A stretch of 60,707 bases of DNA. Origin: Pezizomycotina sp. ARF18 (Eukaryota; Ascomycota). The stretch lies in contig AZLU01000065.1 in assembly GCA_002224055.1 (NCBI GenBank), positions 1 to 60,707 of the forward strand. Reading direction: 5' to 3'. Positions 48,601 to 58,982 of this stretch are shown here, in pieces. Under the pieces are notes generated by a model, which saw nothing but the letters and a program-made list of their open reading frames with translations, searched no databases and had not been told where the DNA came from. The translations under genes and the position numbers were made by a program. Numbering within the stretch: the first letter of the stretch is position 1; each line of letters opens with the position of its first letter.

Positions 48601-49723
48601 AAGACGCCGTTGGAGGAAACAGGCACGTGGCCGTCAACTTTCATGGGCGTCCCATCCTGGAACTTTTCTTCGGATGCTTTGGCCTCCACGGGAGAGTCCA
48701 CGACTTTAGTAGACCATTGAATAAACCAGTCCAAGAGACCTAGTCTCGTGTCCTTTCGGACAAGCAGGCGTACCAAAACCGCCGCCGCCGCATCCCTTTC
48801 CTTAGCGGGCGAGTCCATATACCGCAAGGCAACATGTACGAGTTGTCGCGTCAGAGGCTTCAGGGTCGACGGCACCTCGACGCTCGGTCTCTGAAGAGCA
48901 TACTTGTTATTCGTGATGGTAATTGTTTCCAGGTCGAAGGGCTAAGCAGGAGGTACGACAGCCAGAGAAGGCAGATATACCGGAGCTGCAGTCCAGCCGG
49001 GTTGCCTGCGGCGGGGCTTCGAACCCCGAAATGCCACTGGCATCGCCGATCAGGTCCTTGCCCTCGATATCGTCTTCCGTGGTAGCTTCAGCATTCTCTT
49101 CCGGAATGGGTTCGAGCTCGTCGGGGAGGTCGCCCTCGAGTATGCCGAGGACCATGTTGATCCACTTGGGCTCATTGGGCAAAAACCTCACGATCACCTT
49201 TGCGCCCCGGACCTTGGCCAAGGTGTATAGCAGCTGGGCAACGGCCGTCCCCAGGTCGAGCATCGGCATCTCGCTTACTTGCACGGGCTCGATCGACGGT
49301 CGCCTCGGCGGCTCTGGTTTCGTGTAGAATTCCAGGAACGCAGTCGTAAGCGGGCTCAAAATGCTGGCGAGGTAAGGGTCAAGCAGTTGCGGTTGCTCTT
49401 GAAAGATTTCTAGCTATAAAATGAACACGAAGGGAATGATATGGATTTGGCGCAAAACGTTCCAAACGAATCATTCAAGCAGCATGCATCTCTTGTAATC
49501 AGATCTCTGTATTTAACGCAAAATCAGTTTGATCGTTGGACAAAATAGCACACACCCAGGCTCTAATCTTATGAAGCTCTTTCTCTGGAACTTCCCGGTT
49601 CAGGACCTTCCTGCTGCTGTCGCCGTCCATCCATAGCAATTGGGGAATCGACGACTGGTAGAGGCTCATGATATTGCCAGAAGCCTTCTGGGCTTTGATA
49701 TCTCTGTCTTCCGGTGCGTCCAT
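45601..49723 (-). CDS. Tubulin-folding cofactor D (TBCD/Alp1/Cin1)
   Basis: A HEAT/ARM-repeat chaperone that captures beta-tubulin, assembles the alpha/beta dimer with cofactors E and C, and acts with the Arl2-type GTPase; cytosolic and microtubule-linked. The start MDAPEDRDIKAQKASGN is at 49721-49723. Conserved blocks include IFQEQPQLLDPYLA, LLYTLAKVRGAKVIVRFLPN (diagnostic of the family), RLGLLDWFIQWSTK, NGVFLLCGALTVLVGALSAG, DTLVRYAASKALSSL, ASLWHGLTLTLATFLR, SLGGNVRDAACYAAWSLARN, LVKVACLDQTGNIRRAASAA, LQEMVGRHP and AVDYTAVALRSRA. The C-terminal half carries more helical repeats and ends KKTLGEAGIPF at 45601. The 445-codon frame at 47538-48875 is the longest intact piece. Introns lie near 49410-49490, 46720-46770, 46375-46430 and 45945-46010. 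Frame breaks occur near 48900, 47540, 47150 and 46080-46580. About 1,200-1,300 residues in all, normal for TBCD. Transcribed divergently from ppg1. Confidence 0.9.
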
Positions 49724-50500
49724 CGTGATATTGATAGAGTTGTTCGGGTTTGGTTGTTGATCTTGGCAAGAGCTTTGAACAGATAACTTCAGGCTTGAGT
49801 TGGTTTGACGAAGGAGAAGAAAGAAGGAAACGCAGAACTCCGGAAGGGATAAATGACAGATTAGAAGCTGCTTCCTACTTTCTTCCCCTCGGTCCCCCTA
49901 TTTATATCCCTTAAATCTCGTCGTTCTCGATATCGTAGAGCTAGGAATCGAGAGAGTCGAGTTTTCCAAATGACATTTTTAGGATTCAGAAATACTTTAC
50001 TACTTTTTAATTTCAACCCCCACACGACTTCCCAAGCCAGAAAAAGAGGAGCCGCCCCAGGAAAACCCCCCCCCCCCCCAAAAAAAAAAAAAAAAAAAAA
50101 AAAAAAAACGCGACTTTTTTTTTTTTTTCAATTTTCATACAATTATTCTTTCTTCCTCCTTAGCCTTGCAAACCACCGACCTGACGCACTCAAAACAACC
50201 CAAAACTACTTATATTGCGCATAATCGCTACACGGTGTAAAATTCAAACCTTCAGTCCATTATTTTTCAAATCGTGTCCAACAGCGCTACCGGGTACCAG
50301 CATTGACGGCGTTCCACGGCATCACATCCAACCTCTTCGCCGCGAGAGGCTAAAGGCGGTGGGGGAACGACGAATCCGGTGACCTGGGGGGAAAGGGATC
50401 GAGCACGATTGTTACCTTTTTATTTTTGGTTGTTTGTTCTAAAAAAGGGGTTAACCTTAAAAGAGGATCAACACTGGGAGGAGAATAAGAAAAAGAAAAA
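49724..50500. promoter_or_regulatory. Divergent promoter region of TBCD and ppg1 genes
   Basis: A 777-base head-to-head spacer. It contains a C run followed at once by an A run (about 50068-50108) and then a T run (50116-50128), forming a strong asymmetric homopolymer block of the poly(dA:dT) kind that excludes nucleosomes. CT-rich leaders lie next to both starts. No TATA box is convincing. The role as a shared promoter follows from gene orientation. Confidence 0.55.
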
Positions 50501-51946
50501 ATGAGTGATTTAGACAAGTTTGTCTTCCTCCCCTTGCCTTTATAGTATTTGCCTTCGCTGACCAATCCACGACGATTTGTCAAAGGGCAATCGAACAGTT
50601 GCGCGCCTGCAAGCCGATCCCGGAGCCCCAGGTCCGCGAGCTCTGCTTCAAGGCGCGAGAACTACTCATCGAGGAAGCCAACGTCCAGATCGTCGACGCC
50701 CCGTAACAATATGCGGCGACATCCACGGCCAGTTCCACGACCTGATGGAGCTATTTCGCGTGGGAGGGGAGTGTCCCGACACGCACTACCTCTTCATGGG
50801 CGACTTCGTCGATCGGGGTTTTACTCGCTCGAATCTTTCCTCCTCCTCCTGACGCTCAAGGTGCGCTACCCGGACCGGATAACGCTGATACGCGGGAACC
50901 ACGAGTCCAGGCAGATCACGACGGTGTACGGCTTCTACGACGAGTGCATCCGCAAGTACGGCTCGGCGAACGTGTGGCGGTACTGCTGCGAGGTTTCGAC
51001 TACCTCGCGCTGGGCGCGCTGGTCGTCGGCGCGGGATCGGCGTCATGCCGATGAACAACGGAGAAGGGGCGGAGGCGGAGCAGGCCGCGCAGGAGGCGGA
51101 GGATGAGGTGGAGATTGAGATCGTCGGGCTGGGCGGAGTCGTCACGACGAGGGTTTCTCAGGAAGGATGCGGGGCTCATCAACTCTTCCAGCCTGACGCC
51201 GTCGACGCTGAACCAGCTGTCCAGCAGCGGGCCTGCCGCTCAGCTGCTGACGGGTGCTCCGGGGACCGGTGCCTCGGGCAACAGTAAAGGGTCGAACGCC
51301 AGTACCGCGCCGAGCAGCGGCGGGCAGTGCTGTGCGTGCATGGGGGTCTGAGCCCGCTAGTGGACTCCGTCGACAAGATTAGGCTGCTAGACCGGAAACA
51401 GGAGGTCCCGCACGACGGAGCCATGTGCGACCTGCTGTGGAGCGACCCGAGGAGATCGACGGGTGGGGTCTGTCGCCGCGCGGGGCCGGTTTCCTGTTCG
51501 GCGCGGACATCGTCAAGCACTTCAACCACATGAATAACCTGACGCTCATCGCGCGAGCCCACCAGCTGGTCATGGAAGGGTTCAAGGAGATGTTCGACTC
51601 GAGCATAGTGACCGTGTGGTCGGCGCCGAACTACTGCTACCGCTGCGGAAACGTCGCCGCCATACTGGAACTGGGGAGGACAACTCGAACGCTGTGCTGC
51701 GCAGCGGCGGCGAGAGCGTCCTTACCGATCGCGAGCACACGCGGAAGCTCGCGAGCACGTACCTCGGGGATCGCTCTCCGGTAGGAAAGGAGGCCTGGAC
51801 GGAGGTACCGCGTTTTCGAGGCTGCACCGCAGGATTGTCGGGGGATACCCGCAAAGAAGCCTGTTGCGGAATACTTTTTGGTATGTACACATTTCTCATG
51901 TTGATATCTTCTGCTGTAATTCTCGGCTAACCTTTCGTGATAGTAA
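50501..51946 (+). CDS. ppg1: Ser/Thr protein phosphatase Ppg1 (PP2A-like)
   Basis: A metal-dependent PP2A-family catalytic subunit; yeast Ppg1 works in the Far/STRIPAK-type complex controlling mitophagy and glycogen. Exon 1 (50501-50517) encodes MSDLDK, and after a 68-base intron exon 2 continues [18 protein letters not shown]. The metal and catalytic motifs are intact in pieces: [46 protein letters not shown] and [14 protein letters not shown]. Between FDYLALGAL and VLCVHGG lies an insertion of about 100 residues (51013-51325), acidic ([19 protein letters not shown]) and then Ser/Gly/Thr-rich, absent from PP2A and PP4 and typical of filamentous-fungal Ppg1. A second variable segment precedes [20 protein letters not shown]. 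The C-terminus EYFL is followed by a 63-base intron (51881-51943) and TAA. Frame breaks lie at C run 50699-50702, T run 50819-50822 and T run 50994-50996, each fixed by one base. Confidence 0.92.
50518..50585 (+). other. First intron of ppg1
   Basis: GTTTGT donor after only 17 coding bases and CAAAG acceptor, 68 bases. The join completes the Lys codon in MSDLDKAIEQL, as in other Ppg1 proteins. Confidence 0.8.
51881..51943 (+). other. Last intron of ppg1, directly before the stop codon
   Basis: GTATGT donor follows the TTG of the C-terminal Leu. A GGCTAAC branch motif lies 16 bases before the TAG acceptor, and TAA is the first codon after it. Length 63 bases. Read through, the intron would encode VCTHFSC and then TGA at 51902-51904. 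Confidence 0.75.
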
Positions 51947-52392
51947 CGGTTTCATCACACTGAGGACTCGAATATGGTTTCGTTTCATCTTGATACCAGT
52001 TTCATTGTCTCGACATTCGTATCTTTCAGGGTCATACATCGAGTTTCTCATCGTAACATCTGTATTTTTAGGCTCTGTATCATGACATATCTATAAATAA
52101 TGAGGGAATGTCGGCTTTGTTCATTTGAAGTACTTGCTCCTTTTTCAACACTTTGATTTCATATATCGTGAACGATTTTATACAAAAGCTACGTATACAC
52201 GTCGCAGAATCTTGTTTTCTGCTCCGAAGATATAATAGATCGTATAAATAAAAAAACCTCTCTTGAAATGCGTTTTCAGCACGAATAGCTAGTTGAAGAA
52301 ATGTCAGATTTGTAGCTGAAATAGTTTGCCTCGACTATTTAGATACGGCGAGCGATATACGTTGCCTTGATCTTAATTAATCGCTGAACGGG
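51947..52392. other. Convergent spacer, no gene
   Basis: AT-rich sequence between the converging ppg1 and surface-protein genes. It should hold both 3' untranslated regions. No coding signal. Confidence 0.55.
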
Positions 52393-53633
52393 TTATTCGG
52401 GGACGGCTTCGACCTCTCCTAGGGCACTTGAAAATCCACCCGTCGCAGTCGTGTTACCGGCGTCGCGCCCGCCTCCGCTCATAGCAGTCATCTCCCAATC
52501 CTCCTCACCCTCGGCCGTCGGCGACAGCGGAGCAGCTCCCATCCGCTGAGCCCTCGACTGCCTCTCCCGTAACCGCCGCCTCCCTTCCTGAACTTCTTGC
52601 GCCCGAGCCTGGCGCGCAGACCTTTACCGTCGAACGCCCTCTCGCTCCTGTTGAAGTGGAAGACGGCCCAGACGAGGAGCACGATCAGGAGCGCGGTGCA
52701 AGGAAGTACAACGGCGAGGGCTATCGTCGAGCGGGGCGTGCGCTTGTAGGGCTGCTTGGGCTGCGCGCCCGTGCTCAGAGTGACTATAGGCCCGTCTATG
52801 GATTCCTTCGGCGTGCTCGAGTCGAAGACCTCTCGATGCGGAACTTGACGGTCCTGTTGGCTTTCCCGTCCATCCAGTTGGGGTCCACGGTGATCGACAC
52901 GACGTTGTTGAACGGGTTTATGTTTTGCGACTTTGAGTACATGCAAGTTAGAAAATTAAAGCTTGTTTAAAGAGCAACAGTAGAGTGAAGGACGGTACTC
53001 ACGTTCCAGACTTGATTGCTTTCGTGGTTCTGTAACTCGTCGACATATTCGATAAAGATACCCACGGTGCCGCCGGTTTCCTTCCAGTATTGGCCGTACC
53101 ACGTTATCAAGTAAGTCTGCTTGACGTAAAGAACGGTGTCGTTGCTGGGCTGGCAGAAAGGACCGCCTTTAGGTGTTCGAGCTCGTTAACACCGTAACTG
53201 CGAAGAAGAAAAAAGTAACGATATATATGTATGCTCACCTAGAACGTAGTACTGAGGAGTGCAAACTTGCCCCTTTACCCCGTCCGTAGTATTCGTTAAC
53301 GTCCCGCCCGTCGGTTGAGCATGCAGCGTGGTGGTTACGCCGGCGCTGTCGGTGGTAACGACCGGAGTGATGGTGGTCGTGATACTCTTCGACGTATCGA
53401 TGCTTATCCACGGCGCAACTGAAAGAGTTTCAAATTGTTAGAATATCTAGACATCACTATCGATAGCAAAGGTTAGAGATGGAGGATTTTGAAAGTGGAA
53501 CTCACGAGCGTCAGATACCGTTTCTCTCGGCTTCAGCTCCGGTCCCGGTGTTTCCATCGATTTGCTGCTCTAGCAGCGGCCATCAAGGGTATAAGCCCTA
53601 GTATGGCGGCGATCGCAAAATTGAGCTCTTCAT
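52393..53633 (-). CDS. Ser/Thr-rich surface protein with one TM segment
   Basis: I read this as a type I membrane protein of a fungal family of unknown function. The start at 53631-53633 (MKSSILRSPP) begins a probable signal segment (LGLIPLMAAARA, one frame away). After an intron (53419-53505) the extracellular part reads PWISIDTSKSITTTITPVVT, then a Thr/Gly-rich linker and VCTPQYYVL. Next come intron 53198-53238, then PFCQPSNDTVLYVKQTYLIT, WYGQYWKETGGTVGIFIEYV, intron 52931-53002 and NINPFNNVVSITVDPNW. The TM is TIALAVVLPCTALLIVLLVW at about 52670-52740, followed by a basic, Gly-rich cytosolic tail (RLGRKKFRKGGGGYGRGSR) and an acidic end (TAEGEEDWEMTAMSGG). The PWxxxD..TPVVT opening and basic Gly/Tyr tail recur in uncharacterised Pezizomycotina proteins. 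A wall or plasma-membrane role is inference. Several frame switches are present. The neighbouring acyl-CoA dehydrogenase gene has the same direction. Confidence 0.65.
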
Positions 53634-54509
53634 CGCCGGTGAGTGTGTGGGTTTCCTTCTATTGCAGCTAATTTCGTCGTATCGCGTAGGTCGACTGTAT
53701 TTCCTCTCGGGAAGTTCAAAAAGGTGGGTAGTTGCAGATTACGGAGAATATATGTCGATTCGAGATATTATAGCTGTAGATGACCGAGCTCCGCGATGTT
53801 CGCCCGAGCTTCCGCGCAGACCGGATGCGTTTTCGACCACCCCCGAAGCTAAAGGAACCAGATTATCAGTAAAACTAGACAGAGAAAAGACATGAGAGTG
53901 TTTCAAAAGCCTTTACTTTTTAATTGAAGCTCTGTACAAGCTAATTGAGGGGCCACGAGGCAACAAAGATATTCGTTCGTGGATAATGGACGATGACAGA
54001 GTGTGAAGAAAATTAAAAGAGGTGGAATTGAGAATGCTCTTGCGCGGTTTTAAATGTGGGAACTCTGGGCTATGACGAAGGTGGAACTCGAAAAAAAGCT
54101 TGGTGAGGCGAGCCTTGCCGATACCCCAGCAAAAGCCGACAGCAAATTTAGCCAATCACGAACAATCCTTACTACAGATAAAAAATTCGCTCAAAAGGCA
54201 CCAGAGAGGCCCGCATGCGATAGCTTCCGATATGCTCAGCCCACTGCCTAGGTAGTTGGTGACAATAAGCACGGCAGAGAGCAGTTATAAATAGGCAATT
54301 CGGCCGATTTTTATTAACTAAAAGTCGTAGAATACCTTACACAACAGTTCCAAAGGCTAGTCATAATGCGCGAATAATAGAAGATACAGCGGAACCGGTA
54401 GTAAGAGGAAACGACAGTGATTGATATCAATTATGGAACTTTTCCCGCATTCTATGCCTGATTTTAATTTAGTAATACATTTAAAAGAAACCATTCTCAT
54501 GAGGCGTTC
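53634..54509. other. Spacer between surface-protein and acyl-CoA dehydrogenase genes
   Basis: No supported gene. Contains the promoter of the surface-protein gene and the 3' end region of the dehydrogenase gene. Short frames lack motifs. Confidence 0.5.
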
Positions 54510-55938
54510 TTATTTGGATGTCTTGTACTGCTGCTGGAGCAGTTTAGCTATCGTCTGCTTCTGGATGTTCGTCGTCTGTTTGCAGATGTTAGCTCAAGCC
54601 GCTTCATCAATTGCGTGTGTGTAAAGAGTCCTTGTCTTACCCCTTCGTAGATAGCTCCGATCTTGCTATCCCTCCAGAATTTCTCCGCGAGGCCTTCCCT
54701 GACGAACCCCATGCCGCCCATCCACTCGACACTCTGCCCTGATACCTTGCCGGCTACCTGAGACGAGTAGAGTTTTGCCATGGCAGCTTCCATGACAAAG
54801 TTGACACCAGTCTCCTTCATCCTGGCGGCGTTGTAGACCAGGGCCCTGGCGGCCTCGATCTCAACCCTGGCCTGGGCAATATCGAACATCATCCCCTGGT
54901 TGTCACCGACGTAGTTGCCGAATTGCTTGCGATCGTTCCAGACGTACTTGACCGCGTTCTCCCAGGCGCCCAGGGCGAGACCCGTCATCTGCGCGCCGAT
55001 ACCTATCCGACCTTCGTTGAGGAGGCCGATGGCGTACTTGTAACCCTGCCCTTCCTGGCCGAGCAGGTTCTCCTTCGGCACCTGGACGTCGTCAAAGTTG
55101 AGAACGCAGGTGGACGAGGCCTTGATACCGAGCTTCTTCTCCTTCTTGGCGATGGAGAAGCCGGAGAAGTTCTTCTCGACGATGAAAGCGGTGATGCCCT
55201 TGTAGCCGGCGTCCGGGTTGAGGTTCGCGAAGACGATGAAGATGTCGGACTCCATCGCGTTGGTGATCCACATCTTGGACCCGTTAATGACGTACCCGTC
55301 GCCCTTCTTTTTCCGCCCTGGTCTTGAGCGCGAAGGCGTCGGAGCCGGAAGCGGGCTCGGACAGGCAGAAGGAGCCCACGGATTCCGTCGCCAGGCGCGG
55401 CAGGTACTTCTTCTTCAGCGCCGCGGATCCGTGGAAGCGGAAGGCGTTGATGACGAGGGTGTTGTGGACGTCGCAAAGAACCGAAACGGAAGGGTCCACC
55501 CTCGCGAGCTCCTCGATGGCGACGATCGCGGAGGTAAAGTTCATCCCGCTGCCACCGTACTCCTCCTCGACCTCGACGCCCATTAGCCCTTGCTCGAACA
55601 GGCCCTCGACGACGGTCTTGTCCATCGCCTCGGCTTCGTCCATGTCGCGGACCTTCGGCAGGATGACATCGTTGGAGAACCGTGCGACGGATTCCTTCAG
55701 CATGGACTCCTCCTCCGAGAGGTGGAACAGCGGCGTTGCTGGCACCTCCGTCGAGTACGATCTGCAAATCCAAGTTAGCGACAAGTGCTGTTGGTCTCGT
55801 AGTTTCAATTCATTTCTCACCTCAGCTGCGGTAGAGCCCGTCGGCGGCAATGTGAGATTGCTGTCCTCGAGGAATTTGAGCCGGAGAAACGGCACAGAAG
55901 GCTTATTTGGCGGAAGCTGTTCTGAAAATAGAGGCCAT
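54510..55938 (-). CDS. Mitochondrial acyl-CoA dehydrogenase (short/branched-chain type)
   Basis: An FAD flavoenzyme that oxidises acyl-CoA to 2-enoyl-CoA and passes electrons to ETF, in beta-oxidation or branched-chain amino acid breakdown. The start ATG at 55936-55938 (MASIFRTASAK) begins an Arg/Ser-rich mitochondrial presequence, interrupted by an in-frame TAA beside a TTT/AAA run at 55906-55908; one added base gives a presequence ending ALPQLR. After an intron (about 55763-55822) the mature protein reads SYSTEVPATPLFHLSEEESM. Family signatures follow: EEYGGSGMNF, SFCLSEPASGSDAFALKTRA, GSKMWITNAMESDIFIVF, CVLNFDDVQVPKENLLGQEG, GLLNEGRIGIGAQMTGLALG, DRKQFG, EWMGGMGFVREG and RDSKIGAIYEG. The catalytic Glu fits the IYEG motif. 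A 65-base intron (54576-54640) precedes the C-terminus NIQKQTIAKLLQQQYKTSK. The frame switch near 55306 is in an A-rich Lys run. The ACADSB-like subtype is inferred from motif wording. Confidence 0.9.
54576..54640 (-). other. Last intron of the acyl-CoA dehydrogenase gene
   Basis: GTAAGA donor after the IYEG codons, GAGCTAAC branch motif and AACAG acceptor, 65 bases. Splicing restores the conserved IYEGT(T/S)NIQ block. Confidence 0.85.
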
Positions 55939-57797
55939 GATGTAAAGTCTATCTGGATGACGAACGGAAGCAGGATCTGTCTATTTATGACGTTTAAAAG
56001 GAAACCGTCAACGCAAGAAGATGGAGAGAGTAAGGAAGAGAATGCTCGAGAATAGAAAACTGTAGATGGGAAAATTTTAGACGCACGAAAGGGAAAATAA
56101 CATCCTTGGAGCAGAATACTAGAATCCACACATCTATTTCAGCCGAGACTAACCGTCATGTGATGGTGATACAAGAAAGTACTCCATTGTTTCTGGCGGA
56201 TGTCCGACAAAAGGTTATCTATCGCAAGTCAATTATCACTTCCCGAATTGTTTCACGATATCAAGAGAAGGAATATCAAATGAAACTTATAGAGAAACAC
56301 TGCGCTCAATTACAAGTCTGCTTCATCTTTGACAGATTTTCGGGTAGATCCAAACTGTGCATGAGAAAACTCCACCCATCCGGCAGATAATCTTATCTTA
56401 GTCATATCACGATTATAATATTATCCAAACTCTTAATCAGTTACCGAACCGAGGTTCATATCAACACCGCCGTGGGGTCATATTATAACAAAGAAGCCGA
56501 AGACCAAGGGAAAGACGTCGTCGGGGCCTTCAGCCGGATGGGCTTCAGTCAAATATCTTTTCAAAGTCACTCGCTCATATCCCTCTCGCGGTCTTTGCAA
56601 ATATCTTTCGGCCCGTTTACTACACCACCATTCAATACGTATTACAATGACAGGCCAACCAACGAGGATCCCAGAGTTTGTCAGTGATCTCACCAAGGGA
56701 AAAAGAAAGAAAGAAAGAAAAAGCCAGATGTCGTATATTCCCACGAATAAAGGCGCAGCTGTAATTTTAATGGCTCGGTAGTTGGAGATACTTTGTTTTA
56801 CGCGGTATCGTCGGTCGAGTTGGTGATTTCCAGGTACCGATCGGTTCGCCGCCAATTCCCGCGAGCGATTTTTGCCAAATAAATGAATCCTTTTGTCCCC
56901 TCTTCTTTGAGATTGAAAGTCTTCTCATGTTAGTGTGTTATATTATTAATTCCCCACGGGCTCTCCACAAAATCGTTGTTAGGCTCGCCTCAAAATTCAC
57001 GGCTGCAACTCCAGCAGAACGAGAACTCCATGACGACAATAAACCTTTTAGGGGATTTATCCTCCCTTTTTATTACTTTAGTATTATAAATGGCATGATG
57101 TTGTAAAGTAATCTTTCCAAGATGCCGGTGGACGCGTATATGATACCTAGATAATTACAAAAGACGTTAGAGGAGTGATATACACTGCTATATTTGTATT
57201 TAAAAACATGGTCTGACAAAATAATAACAGACTTCTGTTATGATCTACAATATCTGGCGTCTGGAGTGGTATCTAATCTCAAAACCCACCTGGCACTAAA
57301 CAGCTTTCGGTGCAGATCGCTTTTTCAGAAACAACGTCCCACTAAATATCTTTGTATAACAACGATAATATACACTGCAATACGAGGAGAGTTGGAGGAA
57401 GCGAGCAGGAGCCTGGAGGTTTGATGATTTTAAGATATAATTTGCTCACGAGTCACGGCTCGACAATAATAAATAAATATTATTATAATAATAGAACGTT
57501 AACGATAAGATAGTAGTAGATACTAAAGTTAACCTCCTGTGTTCAAATCGGGGAAACGAATCCCGTGCAGGTTCTTCAGCGACCTAAAACCAGTCACCGC
57601 TTAAAGAAGCATGTCTCATATCAGTGTGACCAGTAGGTCCAACGGCAGTCGTCAGGTCGTCACAATGTGTACTCTCATGGAAAGTACCGTATTGAATCGT
57701 TATATCTGCGTCGTGCCCCAAAAGAATATTGCCAAGTCCAACAACCTCCTATTAGAATAGAATTCAAGAGCTCTTGCATGTTGGAAAGAATAAAAAA

Positions 57798-57825
57798 AAC
57801 GTCAGTTAGCTGAACGTCAGTTAGC
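57798..57825. repeat. 13-base direct repeat
   Basis: AACGTCAGTTAGC occurs twice, separated by TG (57798-57810 and 57813-57825). Non-coding context. Confidence 0.85.
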
Positions 57826-58951
57826 AATCTCTAAAGCTCACGGATAAGCCTTGTTGCGCTGATGAAGGCCATCCAACCTGACCAATAACGAGCAAAATCT
57901 CTTGACGTGGCCTTTGGGGGCTAGGGAACCCGTTCGACCGCCAGCAGGATCACCCCAGAACGGCTAGACGGGCCGCGCTTTTCAAGGTTTTTCTAGGGTA
58001 TGCTTTCTTTGATTGGCCATCGCAGAGCACGGCTGCATTCCCGCGCCTGCCGGTCGCCCCAGGAGCGCCACTGATGTAGTTGTAGACGTGGGGTAAATGA
58101 TTCGATGGCGGTGAGGGGTGCATGAAGGGAATTGTCATGCGATGTTGAAAGGAATTACGGTTCCTGCAGTCACCTCGAAAAAAGATTCTATACCCTGCAG
58201 GTATAGCTACCGTACTGCGTAATAGAATATGCTGGTCTCAAATATTTTGTCCAAGGAAGCAATAGTCTGAGGCCGATGGGAGGTGGGGGGTCCACGGAGC
58301 TAGAGTAGGGCCTGGACTTGATTTTGAATCTTCAACGTGACAAGCTGAAAGGGGGCGAGGGCTGCTTAGCAGATATTCAAAATAAGGCGGAAGGATCAGC
58401 TTTTAAAAAATTTTCATAGGAGAGTAGTGAGTATACCGGATTATAACGGACGATCACCCACTGCCTTGGAAATTGACAATCCTTAAACCTGCAGATAACA
58501 CTTCACTACATCCCTTTATTTGACTTTCCCCGCTTGCCGTGAAATGGCTCAAGGACAGGCTTATTCGAAATCCGTTGGTTCCAAGGATCGCTTGATATTA
58601 CATCTGCTGGAAATTGAGGAAAGTCTGCCGCTCCCTTCCCAGCAGGAACGGTCGATAAAGTGGCTAGCTTTTCCAACCTTGCAAATAACTTATCCGGGTA
58701 CATTTAAGGACTAGGATACGCACTCGACTACATCGAATAGTTGTATTTAATATCGCCGTACCGCTGGAAAGTTATGAAATATTTCCAATATAAGATGGTG
58801 TCACCAGCAGGACCCTGAGTAATAACGTCTCTTTCGTGTTCCACTTAGAATACGATCGACTCGTATTACCCGATTCTGTTTCACTGATTAGTATATATTG
58901 TAGAAACAATAAAAGTAACATGTACGAAGGGAATTATTAAATAGGAGTAGG

Positions 58952-58982
58952 AAAAAAAAGAAAAGAAAAGAAAAGAAAAGAA
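58952..58982. repeat. AAAAG pentanucleotide repeat
   Basis: Five to six consecutive AAAAG units are seen directly in a purine-rich tract. Confidence 0.88.

Noticed and set aside
49013-49030. Perfect T-arm-like hairpin (CGGGG/CCCCG around TTCGAAG on the minus strand)
   Set aside because: It lies inside TBCD coding sequence and has no D-arm, anticodon arm or acceptor partners.
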